Shown here piece by piece: positions 26,201 to 36,182 of a DNA stretch of 64,000 nucleotides. Origin of the DNA: Dendrocalamus latiflorus (Eukaryota; Streptophyta; Magnoliopsida; Poales; Poaceae); NCBI GenBank assembly GCA_017311315.1, contig CM029650.1:15041215-15105214 (forward strand), read 5' to 3'. Both the position numbers and the translations under genes were made by a program. Below the pieces are notes generated by a model. The model was not told the origin of the DNA and did no database searches. It worked only from the letters and a program-made list of their open reading frames with translations. The stretch's first letter is position 1, and every line of letters starts with the position of its first letter.

Positions 26201-27119
26201 GTACATTAGCTCCTGTATCAATCCACCAATTGGTAGATTGACTAACTAAAAGAACAGTAGGTAAATTACCATACCCAGTCCCATCTCCAGTCTTGCCAAT
26301 GGTCACATTGACAGACTTAGAAGTCTGTCCTACAGGTGCCTTCTTTCCTTTGTGTTGTGGGCACTTCTTGGCCATGTGACCAGGCTCACCGCACACAAAG
26401 CAAGTTCTATCATCCTGATTGTTGTTGTTCTTCTTTTTCTTGAAGTTGGTTGTCTATTGGGCTTTGACAAATTTCCCTTTGTTCTTGCTTGAGGGTTTCT
26501 GTACCACATTGGCACTAGACTGCCCTCCATCACCCTTAGACACAGCGTCCTTTTCCCGAGCTTTCTCCTCAATTTCAAGAGACCCAATCAGACTCTCAAC
26601 AGAGTACTCTTGTCTCTTGTGTTTGAGTGCTGCTCCGAAATTCCTCCATGAAGAAGGTAATTTCACAATAATACATCCAGCCACAAACTTGTCGGGTAAG
26701 GCACACTTCAGGAGTTCGAGTTCCTTGGCAATGGCCTGTATCTCATGAGCCTGATCTACTACAGAACGGTTATCAACCATCTTGTAGTCATGAAATTGCT
26801 CCATGACATACATGTCATTGCTGGCATCAGTAGCACCGTATTTGGAATTCAGTGCATCCCATAACTCCTTTGCGTCTGTCATGTGCATATACACCTCGCA
26901 CAAACGATCAGCAAGAACACTAAGAATGCATCCAACAAAGAGAGTAGTGGCAGTCTCGAATTCTTTCTGCTTTTCAGCATCAAGAACACCTTTAGGCTTG
27001 CCATTACTAACCCAGAATACATTCATAGCAGTAAGCCACAGAGTGACCTTGATCTGCCATCTCTTAAAATGCACACCGGAGAATTTATCCAGCCTCAGTG
27101 CATCGGCAAATCCAGCCAT
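23217..27119 (-). pseudogene. Copia gag-pol polyprotein, one amber codon
   Basis: One frame of 1301 codons from ATG at 27119 to the stop at 23217, broken only by TAG at 26454-26456 (codon 222). Before it lies a gag domain starting MAGFADALRLDKFSG. After it, in order: a CCHC zinc knuckle (CFVCGEPGHMAKKC), protease with active-site WWIDTGAN, GAG-pre-integrase HSRLCHINFG, and integrase with D (HSDL), D (RSDRGGEY) and E (NGIAERKNR). RT follows with QMDVKTTFLNG and the catalytic LYVDD. RNase H has YSDSNW, TMEAELTALDT and NCDNQT. All catalytic residues are visible. RT has Thr where Ala is usual in DVKxAFLNG. The amber codon may be a recent mutation or, less likely, a readthrough signal. The frame also stays open upstream into the LTR to ATG 27305. 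Confidence 0.92.
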
Positions 27120-27155
27120 AGTAAAACCACAGTGCCTACAATAAGGTTTTTGGAT

Positions 27156-28079
27156 TGTTGAAAATATAAGCACATGTAGGTTCAATTTATTCCATAAATA
27201 AATCATGACATCATGCACGCAAAATAACAGAACCATCACAGGCATAACAGATCTAGACATGTAAACCAGAAAACTGTACATGAACAGATCTAATACGGAG
27301 AACATGACTGTTACGTACCGATGATTCTGTTCTGATCGGTTTGCCGATGTTGACGCTGTAGGCACGGTGTGGATGACACGAGTTCGGTGACGATTCGCCG
27401 AAGCTGAACGACGAGGAAGACGAGCCAGAGCTACAGCAAGCAGTCGCGCAGAGCGCTTCCCAAAAACCTTATTCGCCCTCTCCCGGTGCAGGACTTCGAA
27501 GGCGACGGTTCCGGAGACCTGCTCTCCCGAACGGCAGTGCACGCCGACGGACGGGACGGAGTAGACTACGTGGGACGGCGCAGTACAAAGGAGGAGGCAA
27601 AAACCCTAGATTGATTCGCTATATTGTATGGAGGCGGCGACTCAGTATTTATAGAAGAATCAGGACGTGTGATCAAGACGCCTGCACGTTCTCCATAACT
27701 CGTAACCGAAACGGATTAGTCACGCGTAACCGATCCGGATTCACCGCCACTCAAAACAGCAAAAATAAAACTGCAAAAGGAAGCCGCGTCTGCGCAAGCA
27801 TCTGGAGCCGATTTTGGCGGACCATTCACGCAAGTGCCGTGCGCCCACGCCCCCCGCCCCGGCGAGGCGAGCGAGCGAGCGCGTGTGATCCTCTAGTTCT
27901 CTCCCACACATGCCTCAAGTGACTAGGAGTGCATCATCCCTTTTAAGGTGGTCTTCCGCTTCTAGAACTAGCAATATGGTACTAAAGTTCACATGCAACC
28001 CTCCTTTGCATGAGTGGGCCTTTGAGATTTAATTTAGGAATTATTCTTATTGTATGGGCTTGGCCCACATAATTCAACA
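27156..28079 (-). repeat. 5' LTR of the Copia element (924 bp)
   Basis: Right LTR, the 5' copy. It carries a good minus-strand TATA box (CTATAAATACTG, about 27644-27655), so transcription should start roughly 30 nt further left and run through the rest of the LTR into gag. Confidence 0.93.
27646..27653 (-). promoter_or_regulatory. TATA box in the Copia 5' LTR
   Basis: TATAAATA on the minus strand inside TTCTATAAATACTGAG, present in both LTRs. It marks the likely U3/R boundary region. The first downstream minus-strand ATG is at 27305. Confidence 0.65.
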
Positions 28080-28084
28080 GAATA

Positions 28085-28372
28085 TAGGATAAAGAAATGC
28101 ATGATCAATCCCTTCTTGTACAGCAACTATTAGTATTGAAAATGGCTTTGACAATACAATCGGTCATGATATAAATGCATTAGTTCATGACGATTCCAAT
28201 CTGCAGCAGCAAACTATTCTTTCTTGGGAAGAAGAGGCTAAGAAAGAGATTAGTTCGATGAGCTTTTCTACAGCAGTCCCTTTTCTGGTTGTAGTTAAAA
28301 ATGACAAACGGCGAAACTTGAGTACAACAATCTGAGAGAATAGCAAGTTGAGATACATGTGACCTTCATGGG
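28085..28372. other. Short intergenic segment right of the Copia element
   Basis: No gene or repeat signature recognised between the Copia target duplication and the next MITE. Confidence 0.4.
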
Positions 28373-28532
28373 CAGGGGCGGAACCCGCCCAAGCCCCGGG
28401 CTGGCCAGCTGCTCTTGGGTCAACTCATAGGCTAATTCTGTTTTTTTATGATTTTTCATGAATTTTACATGGGATTTGGTTGCCATACCTCGGGCTACAG
28501 CCCAGACAGTCCGAGGTCTGGTTCCGCCACTG
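28373..28532. mobile_element. hAT-type MITE, 160 bp
   Basis: It is flanked by a perfect 8-bp duplication TTCATGGG (28365-28372 and 28533-28540). The left end is CAGGGGCGGAACC and the right end, reverse-complemented, is CAGTGGCGGAACC, the widespread CAGTGGCGGA type of plant hAT terminus. No coding capacity. Confidence 0.88.
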
Positions 28533-28540
28533 TTCATGGG

Positions 28541-28956
28541 AATATAAGGACAAATATAACATGTTCCTTGTTCTAAATATACATAATATGTGCTCTTCAA
28601 AGACTTTAGTGGAATCAAACAGCCTTAAGGATTATATTTATATTTTTTTTATGTACCTTGATCAACCATTCAAGGAAAGATTTTCCTTTGGGGGCCATAT
28701 TACAGCACAACATTCCATTAAAACTTGGCCGCCTTTGCAAGTTGTTGCTTGTTTCATGACTTCAGGCAGCAGAAGCAAGATATATACCCGCTAAACGAAA
28801 GTTTTATACGTAACTTAGATATAAGTATAATTGAGATATTTACAGCAAACAGTAAAAATGAAAAAAGGAGATTAATTATGGACATTGGGGGCTAAGCGAC
28901 ACTACATACTATTAGTTAGCCTTTAGCAGTAGGGTTTTCCCAATGCCTACTACTTA
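28541..28956. other. Intergenic segment between two MITEs
   Basis: AT-rich, with no recognisable gene or repeat. Confidence 0.35.
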
Positions 28957-29314
28957 GAGCAACTCTAAGAGTAGAGCTAAATCATTTTCTAAAGGTAAAT
29001 TTGGCTATTATTGGAAAAAAAACATCTCTAATAGACTCTGTAAATGACTCTCCAAATTTAGTAGCTCTCCATCCCTCCTCCTTCGCTCTCTATTTTTGGA
29101 TAGCCTATCTCGCTCGCCATCCAGCCTTTTGGCGCGGTCGGCGTTTCCTTTCCGCACGCTGCGCCCCATTCCTGCGCGTACGTGACCCACCACGCGCCCT
29201 CTAGTTTAGATAGCCTGTTGGAGTAGTCTAGTTTTTTTGGGTGAGATCCATTTTAGAGAATAGCTAAATCACTAAATTTAGATATTTCTTTTGGCTAATT
29301 TTTTGGAGTTGCTC
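28957..29314. mobile_element. Tourist/Harbinger-type MITE, 358 bp
   Basis: The termini GAGCAACTCTAAGAG and, reverse-complemented, GAGCAACTCCAAAAA form an inverted pair. They are flanked by TTA on both sides (28954-28956, 29315-29317), the three-base duplication of PIF/Harbinger elements. The subterminal parts also pair (CTAAATTTAG-like stretches). A GC-rich core lies at 29100-29200. No coding capacity. Confidence 0.8.
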
Positions 29315-29317
29315 TTA

Positions 29318-30169
29318 GTGTGATTCTAATGAAGTATGGCACATCCTGTGGCGAAGATAATTCAATAGGCTTCACTTGGAACATTATGCTGTTTTGTTTA
29401 ACATCCATGGACTTTCCAGCCTCACCAAAACCTTTTCATAGTCGATCCCATACCTATCACATAGTCCGCGACAAAACAAAAAACAGAGCAGGTTCAGACT
29501 TCCCTTGCGACTAATATCCACCTTGGTAGGACATACATATAGCAATGCCTTTTACTGTGCAATTTAACAGGTTAAAAAAATGGAAATCCACATATCCTAA
29601 AGAATACACCTAATCCTCTGAAATCTCCATCATAGCTTTGAAATCCGCATGGACAGGTAATTTGTTTCGAGAACACCTAAAAGGCGTACGCGTATCTCAT
29701 TAAGCAGAAGAGAGTTTGCCGCTACAAAACCAACCGATTACAATGACCAACACTCACAACAACTTACGGAACTATCACAAAATTATGATGGCAGACCTAG
29801 CGCTACTTGCGACAAGAAAACAGAACATCGCCCAAGGGAAAACGACAGCTCCTGTGCGCATGATAAAAGTAGAGGCCCTTTATTCTAATATAAATATGTA
29901 ATAATACATTTTATATCAATTGTAAAAGCTAAACTTCAATATAGTAATCATTAGACAGTATGTTACAAAATACAAAATACTCATTGATAACAATCCATTG
30001 GCATGTTAATATTATGAATAAGTCTTAAAAAAACTATAACATGTTACTAAGGACAAAACAATTTAGGAGAAAACTATCTTAGCCAAAACACACTAAGGGA
30101 GAGTCATGAGCTATTATCTACCACCTGCCGAACAAGCAAGCAAGTTATAAATAGAATGATCACATAAAG
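29318..30169. other. Intergenic segment, no gene seen
   Basis: About 850 bp of AT-rich DNA with no supported coding region. The right part (29880-30169) may be the 3' untranslated end of the hAT relic that follows. Confidence 0.4.
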
Positions 30170-30944
30170 CAATTTCTTGTAACATTTCTAGATGCAAAGC
30201 CATTGATAATAGTATCAACATCAGTCTGATCTAACATACCCTTCTCAATGCATAAAGTGGTCAGACCATTCAACCTTTCATATGATATTGATGACCTCAA
30301 ATAGTTTTTCAACCTATCTCTCTTAAATCTAATGGATATCTTTATATAAAAAAGAAACTGATGTTACAAGAAAATCCAAGATTTTGTTCTAAATAGTGCA
30401 GATATTACGTTGGAGGCTTGGAGTGGCATTTAACAGATAATCAAGGAACAAAAATTCAGATAAACGTACCATGTATGCAACTGCTATATGAGGGGATTTC
30501 AAATAGAACCGTTGCAAAGTGAAGAAATTGAAAGCGAATTGGTTGATAATTCATGAAATCGATTCTTCTCCTCCATTAATGATGACAACGACGGTGTTTG
30601 TTTTGGGGAAGAGAAAACTGGAAGAGGAGTGGAGAGGTCAAGGGGCGCAAGTGGTGTGCGTGGTCGATTGGATCTGATGGATGACTCACTCGATGTGTTC
30701 ACTCTGTGACTGTCCATGCTTGGATATTTAGGGAGTACTCAGCGCGGGATGCATAGTATGTACGAAATAGGCCATTACTTGACTTTGGCAGCTGGCCTAA
30801 CTAATCATTACTCAACTATGTTCAGTATTCCGTACATACGCTATATCATACATATATATATACTAACATATATGGGCTAGGGGTCCGTAGGGTTCATGGG
30901 CCTTATGCAACCGCCCTTGCTACCTAGGCCTAGGGTCGGCCCTG
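30170..30944 (-). pseudogene. hAT-family transposase remnant (zf-TTF/hAT C-terminal type)
   Basis: Minus-strand translation of about 30180-30350 gives RLKNYLRSSISYERLNGLTT and LCIEKGMLDQTDVDTIINGF, the signature of the hAT C-terminal dimerisation region found in plant TTF-type zinc-finger hAT proteins. An upstream ATG frame (30499-30717, starting MDSHRVNTSSES) is separated from it by sequence with plausible splice signals (GTACGT... and ...TATAAAG). It may therefore be the first exon of an internally deleted transposase gene. The right terminus is probably 30944, where the minus strand reads CAGGGCCGACCCTAGG, a hAT-like end. The left terminus and the 8-bp duplication were not found. Confidence 0.6.
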
Positions 30945-30984
30945 CTCGGATGGCTGCGAGAATAGTGGCAGCCCATATCTAAGT

Positions 30985-32109
30985 TACTAATCTTGGATAG
31001 TTCTTCATGAACATGGCATAGATGAGTAATGAAGGAGTAAAGGAGGTGAACCTAGAATCACATAGATTGTGGTTCTCTTTCACCAACTGTAGAGGGGTAG
31101 GGAAATAGGGTGTTCTCACCTTCTTACCAAAGACCCTTTTTAAACACACACCCATCCAGCCAATAACAAAATGGACTGGCCAAAGTCGCTTTGTGTAGGA
31201 GGGGGCCGATTGGATGAGTACTGATCAACCGCAAAGAATAGTACAAGGAACATAAAGTAGTGGAGCTAGGAAAATTTGGCGCCCTAATGATATCCAAGAT
31301 GCCATTGCCAATACACCTTGGCGGATGTAGGGTCCACCTCCAACATCCACGAAGCGACAAAGCCAAGAGTGAGAAAAGCCGATGTATAGATGTGCCCATC
31401 TCGGAGGGAAGAGAATGATAAAGAGCCATCCCTGCTATTATGAAAATAGTCGCACCATTCTTGGAAGGAAACTTTACCATCCACTATAAGATTGTTCCAT
31501 ACATCTAAGAGATGGGACAAGAAGTTGGGATATAGCAGTAAAGACGGGTCAAGCTCATGGGTTGGTGGTATATACTCCTCATACTTGATGCATGTTGAGA
31601 AGGGTAATGGTGCGCTCGCCGCAGCGGAACAGAAAGGTGTTGGTGTATGGGTTCCATTTTTCTAATAGGGACCTCAGCAAAGAAGGGGAGGTGGAATATT
31701 CACCCAAAGAGCAATTGATGGCGCCATAAATGTAATCAGCATCGGCCTCACCCCCTTTTAGAACCAAAGAATAGTTTGTTAGGACTTCTGTTCCCCATTC
31801 AACATACCCAGTTGGATATGAAATATGTTCAATGTCATGATTTTCCCAATCGAGGCCTTCTTCAATCATCCTGGCTCCTAGGGTCACAGCTTTGTCAAGT
31901 CTAGGCAAGGGTGTTGGAGGATAATAACAAAGACCTAAGAATGAAGAACCTGATTTCCACCCACGACGACTAAAATCAATGATCCCCTAAGGCATCTCCT
32001 GTTCTTTTATTATAGGGTTGACAGCCTCACCAAGATTAGGCTCAAAAAGTTGCCTTCTTACTACCCGTGAAAGTGACATTAAGTGGGACAAAGGGACCGT
32101 TGATCCCAT
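30985..32109 (-). pseudogene. Plant mobile domain (PMD) protein pseudogene
   Basis: Reading leftwards from ATG 32109 (MGSTVPLSHLMSLS), segments match the plant mobile domain (aminotransferase-like, MAIN/MAIL family) found in grass transposons: LDKAVTLGARMIEEGLDWEN, IYGAINCSLGEYSTSPSLLR, FRCGERTITL, then in another frame FLSHLLDVWNN and FQEWCDYFH, then LCSLYYSLRLISTHPIGP, and finally IGWMGVCLKRVFGKK. There is one in-frame TAG (31987-31989) and at least three frameshifts, so it is dead. It lies antisense to a plus-strand LTR element whose polypurine tract and LTR start follow at about 32905-32919. This fits the antisense extra genes known in some plant Ty3/Gypsy elements. A stand-alone Mutator-like transposon gene is the alternative. 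Confidence 0.75.
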
Positions 32110-32918
32110 GCCATCTAAATATATATATACATGTAGTGCGGTTAAAAGAAATGCTTTAACAAAATAAAAGATAATGGCCTTAAAATGTTAGCACTCGCAT
32201 AGAAAAGAAGGGTTGGTCATCTCCAAATATTCGATCCGAGATGATGTGTATACATCCAATCTACGGAAGTACAACGCAATCGGCTAAAAATGGAGAGGAT
32301 TGAGAAATCTCACCTTCTAAAGAGAAGTTGATGCACTAAACCTAGTTAAAAGATAGTTCACTGATTCCATGCAGCATCCAACCTTCAATGGTGAAAATCA
32401 TAAAGGGCTATTACACATAGTTGTCATTGAAAAGATGCCTTTGCAAAGAAGGTAGAGGTTGACTAAGTAATAGCCATGCATACCGAGTGATGAAGAAGTG
32501 TCGATCACTCAATCAGAGAAGAAGAAGACTCCGGATATTTGACTCAAGAGGAAATCAAAAGGAAAGAATAGATGACCACAAAGACAGAGGTTGATAACGT
32601 GAGTGCTCAGTTAGTCCATAAATCACGAGAAAATCAGTCAAACGGCATGACAGAAATGCACGTCTCCTACAATCAGCTAAGGTCGATTTAATTAGGATAA
32701 GCACTAATGACCTGAGGGCCTGTACCTTAGATTTTGTACATGCATGGCTGTATGGCCCATGTATATTCACGACCCTGAAACGTGTTCATATATCCACATC
32801 CAAATACATATGTTGGATGTATCCAAAATATACTAAAAATACACATGATGCATATATACATGTCGAGCTCTAGATCCAAAAATAAATATTTTTTGCACCC
32901 AAAACTCGAGGGGGCATC
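32110..32918 (+). other. 3' internal region of a Gypsy-type element, ending in a polypurine tract
   Basis: Non-coding DNA between the antisense PMD gene and the LTR. It would hold the PMD promoter on the minus strand. It ends CTCGAGGGGGCATC (32905-32918), directly before TGTTGACACCG, a good plus-strand polypurine tract and LTR junction. Confidence 0.6.
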
Positions 32919-33796
32919 TGTTGACACCGATTTTGTCTTGAACTTAAAAACATGAATAAGTAAAAAATATAATAATAATCAAATTAATAAATTATGTTGA
33001 CAGCGAAAATCCATTACAATATATACCTCTTCCAGAATAACTGGATTAAAGAAACAATATACAGGAGAAAAGGAAGGAAGAGACTTGAAAAGATACGTGT
33101 GGTTAGTGGCACGTAACGACCACGACAGGACAACCAGGGCCGATCAATGATCGTATGCAAATATCTAACAAAAAGTTTAAATCCGCTGTAACATACATGG
33201 GTCTTGAACACGCTGGTTTCGATCACATTGTATCAACCACATGGTGTCGACCACGTTATGTCAACTACATTGGTCGACCACGCTGGTTTCAACCACATTG
33301 TATTGACCACGTGGTGTCGACCATGTTATGTTGACTATGTTCGTTGACCACGCCGGTCTCGACCACGTTGGCTTGACTATGATATTTTGACTACGTTGAC
33401 CGACCATGATGTTACCATGATGGTTCGACCATGATATCTCGATCATGATATGTCAACCATATTACGTCAACTATGTTGGTTTGATCATACTATTTTGACC
33501 ACGTTGGTTGATCATGATATTTCGACCATGTGGGTCGACCATGATATTTTGACTACGTTAGCTGACTATTATATTTCGATCACATTGAGCGATCATGATA
33601 TTTCAACCACGTAGGTCGACCATGATATTTTAACCACGTTGGTTGACCATGATGTTATGACCACGTTATGTCGACCATGTTATATCAATCACATGTTGTT
33701 AACCATGTCGTTTTCTTTCACATGCATTGAACGACGTGCTAGCCAGCCAAATGCATGCACGGATACCTTTCCAGTGTCAATAGGAAAGTGGCACCA
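32919..33796 (+). repeat. Partial 3' LTR of the PMD-carrying element
   Basis: It starts TGTTGACACCGATTTTG right after a polypurine tract. The sequence contains a degenerate minisatellite (33207-33718) and appears truncated by a nested insertion at 33797. Its internal partner, 5' LTR and coding region are not in the window. Confidence 0.6.
33207..33718. repeat. Degenerate GACCACGTTGG / GACCATGATATT minisatellite
   Basis: About 35 imperfect units of 13-16 bp built on GACCACG or GACCATG. Two copies of a higher-order unit of about 70 bp lie head to tail (33209-33277 and 33278-33347). It lies within the LTR beginning at 32919. The short frames here (for example on the minus strand at 33261-33446) are repeat translations. 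Confidence 0.85.
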
Positions 33797-34096
33797 TGTC
33801 ACAACCCAACTATGTATTTCAATTTTTGAGTAAAAAATTATTAAATTAAAATTAATTTGGTTTTAATGTTTTGGTTGCCTGAGTTTTGAATTTGATTTGC
33901 CCTAACTTTTTTACTTTTAAAAGGCCTTGATTTTGAAAACTAATTTAAGTAAAAACCTAAAAATTATCAAAGAAAGGATATTTTGAATTTCTGTAAAAAT
34001 CCTAATTCAAATTAACTATTTGGATTTATTTAGCTTTTATCTGAATTTTCTATGATTCTCTGGAGTTTAAAATCTAATTTGAAAATTAAATACTAT
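33797..34096 (+). repeat. Left part of a Gypsy-type LTR split by the Sirevirus
   Basis: It starts TGTCACAACCC, a common start of grass Gypsy LTRs. The AT-rich sequence continues in style on the far side of the nested element (45922 onwards), consistent with one LTR interrupted by the Copia insertion. Confidence 0.5.
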
Positions 34097-36080
34097 TGAG
34101 AGATCATGTGGAGGTCATCCCATGTGTGTGATGAGTAATTGACATCGGTTTAGGAAAGTCGAGTTTGATTTGGTTGGTTCGAACCTTGACGTTGCGTGGT
34201 GCAATCGGGCTCGGTCGGACTTGGTCAAACCTGGTCAAAGTGGTTACGATGCATATTATGTCGACTTGTCAGGTTTGGGCTATTTCATGCTTAATGTGGT
34301 TTCATTAATGCATTTATGCTTACATGTATCGAGCAGTGCTATGTGATGTGTTTCTTGTCCGTGATGGCTGCAGGATGTCGAGGCGGAGTCATGGCGAGAC
34401 ACAAGGTGACTGGACTAGCAACGGGCGATGTCGAGGTCAGAACGGTCGAGATGTGTCGAAGACAGCGGAGACTCGAGGTGGTTGCGAGGCTTGGACGACA
34501 AGAGACGCGGAAGCTTCCCGGAAGGTGCAGGAGGGGCGAATTGGTAATTTCGCGAGGCTGCACAAGCGGGAGCGGGTTCCGTTGGATTTAGCGGGCGTAA
34601 CGGGCTGGAGACCCGTTAGCCAAGGGCCATAAATTGGAGTGAGTGGCTGCATGTATCCTATGGCTTTTGGAGAGAGTTAGGGTTTGCTAGAGTCAAAAGA
34701 AGCTTTGAGAGTTTGTTTTGGCTTTAGGCCTTAGTGGTTGGAGAGTTGGTATGAAGTAGGTGAGGAGAGACAGTGGTGTGTCTGTGCTCTGTCCCCTTCG
34801 TAGTCTCTCTGTTCTTGTGAGTTCATGAGTTGTGAGAGGGAGAGATGAGTTCTTGATCATTCCAAGCATGTATGGGGTTGTAGGGATGGTATGAGTTGAT
34901 ACTTTCTGCAATCATATATCTCTCTTCCTCATTATCAATCCAAGATGATTTTATTTGAGATTGACTGACTTCTTGTTCTTTGCTTCGATGCTCTCTTGGC
35001 TTGAATTTTGGTTTTTTGTGTTTTGGTTCGATTCTTGCTGAGAAGGTCCAAAATGGGTTGCTCTATGTTGAGATGATGCCTCAAGATCATTTTATCGATT
35101 TTTCCCGAGAGCAAATCAAATGAATCAAGGATTCTCCATTTTCAGCTTCTCTGTTCTTCATTTCTTGTTTCTAGGGTTTGATGTAGATTTTGATTCCTTT
35201 CAGGAGATGGCCTAATTTTTGGTCTGAGAAGTCTTTTAGTTATTGCTAACTTGTCTGCAAAATCTCATAATCAAAGGACTTAAGACCATTGAGCAATTTG
35301 GGTTTTTTGTGTTGTCACTGTTTCAGTCCCTGTTTCCCTTCTAGGGTTTGGAGAGGTTTCTTGTTTCCCTTCATAAGATGGCATGAAATTTGGTATCTAG
35401 AGTCCAGAGGCTGTTAACTTGTTATCCCCAAAATTTCATGGCCAAAGGATCAAAGGTTGGATGGGAATTTGAGATTTGGTACTGCTCTCTGCATATTTTC
35501 AGTCTTTAGGTGAAGTCTAAAATTCATGCCTTTGAGATGGATTTTCTTGGCTCTCTGGTCTCCTCTTGTTATTAAGAATGTTATCTCTTAGTTTGGGACT
35601 GAGGAACCTAGAAAGAAAACCTTATTTCTCTTGCAGTGTGAAGTTTAAAATTTTTACCTGAAAAACCCTGCTTGCTGCCTGCTCTGAAACCCGAGAGGCG
35701 GTCAGACCGCCCCTCGGTAGCCGGTCAGACCGGTTTAAAAGAAGCGGTCAGACCGGTGTTGGCCGACCGGTCAACCGGCGTGGTCAGGGCGGTCTGACCA
35801 GCAGCAAGGTGGCGGTCAGACCGGCCTCAACACTAAGGTCTGACCGGCCCCTTCAGTGCATTCTCTGTTGGTGCTAGTTTTTTCCTTCTCGTCTTTTCGC
35901 TTGTTCATCTGAAACGTTCTCTGTGTATTTTATGCTTGCTCAGTAGAATCAACCAGAGAATATCAACATTTCTCTTCATAGATTCTATATCTCTCGGAGA
36001 GAACTTTTTGATTGAACTTCTTGAGGGCTAGTTTTAAAAGTCGACATTCACCCCCCTCTGTCGCCGATTTCGATCCAACA
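34097..36080 (+). repeat. 5' LTR of the Sirevirus-like element (1984 bp)
   Basis: It contains the palindrome block at about 35697-35850. The position of the TATA box reads CCATAAATTGG here (34627-34637), whereas the 3' LTR has an intact CTATAAATAGG, so this promoter copy has decayed. The short reading frames are shared by both LTRs and match nothing known. Confidence 0.92.
35697..35850. promoter_or_regulatory. GGTCAGACC palindrome array in the Sirevirus 5' LTR
   Basis: About seven copies of a near-palindrome, (C/G)CGGTCAGACCG(G/C), on either strand within about 155 bp. Sireviruses are known for such clustered palindromes in their LTRs, thought to be cis-regulatory. The 3' LTR has a matching block at about 45519-45700 with at least one more unit. 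Confidence 0.8.
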
Positions 36081-36082
36081 AT

Positions 36083-36094
36083 TAGTATCAGAGC
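36083..36094 (+). promoter_or_regulatory. Primer-binding site of the Sirevirus-like element
   Basis: TAGTATCAGAGCC follows the 5' LTR by 2 nt and matches the initiator-methionine site TGGTATCAGAGCC except for one base. Confidence 0.88.
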
Positions 36095-36182
36095 CGGTTA
36101 GCTCTTTTCAATAGATCTTAACCGGTATTCGACCAAGCCCCCGGTATTCGATGGGATCGACTATCCCTTCTGGAAGAGCCGG

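Larger units (their letters stand above)
21717..28079 (-). mobile_element. Complete Ty1/Copia LTR retrotransposon, 6363 bp
   Basis: LTRs at 21717-22663 and 27156-28079 share termini TGTTGAA...TTCAACA and are flanked by a perfect 5-bp target duplication GAATA (21712-21716 and 28080-28084). The internal region (4492 bp, minus strand) encodes one long gag-pol frame in the Copia order gag, protease, integrase, RT, RNase H. The LTRs differ by roughly 20 substitutions in about 920 bp plus short indels in a CCCCG-rich tract, implying an insertion of the order of a million years at usual grass rates. One in-frame stop and an absent standard primer-binding site suggest it is now inactive. Confidence 0.95.

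Noticed and set aside
26454..27542. 362-codon frame reaching from the Copia LTR into gag
   Set aside because: Its first codon is GTG, not ATG. The credible gag start is ATG 27119, with ATG 27305 as an in-frame upstream alternative.
33207..33718. CRISPR-like array of regularly spaced repeats
   Set aside because: The units are contiguous, degenerate and lack unique spacers of constant length. The setting is a plant LTR.
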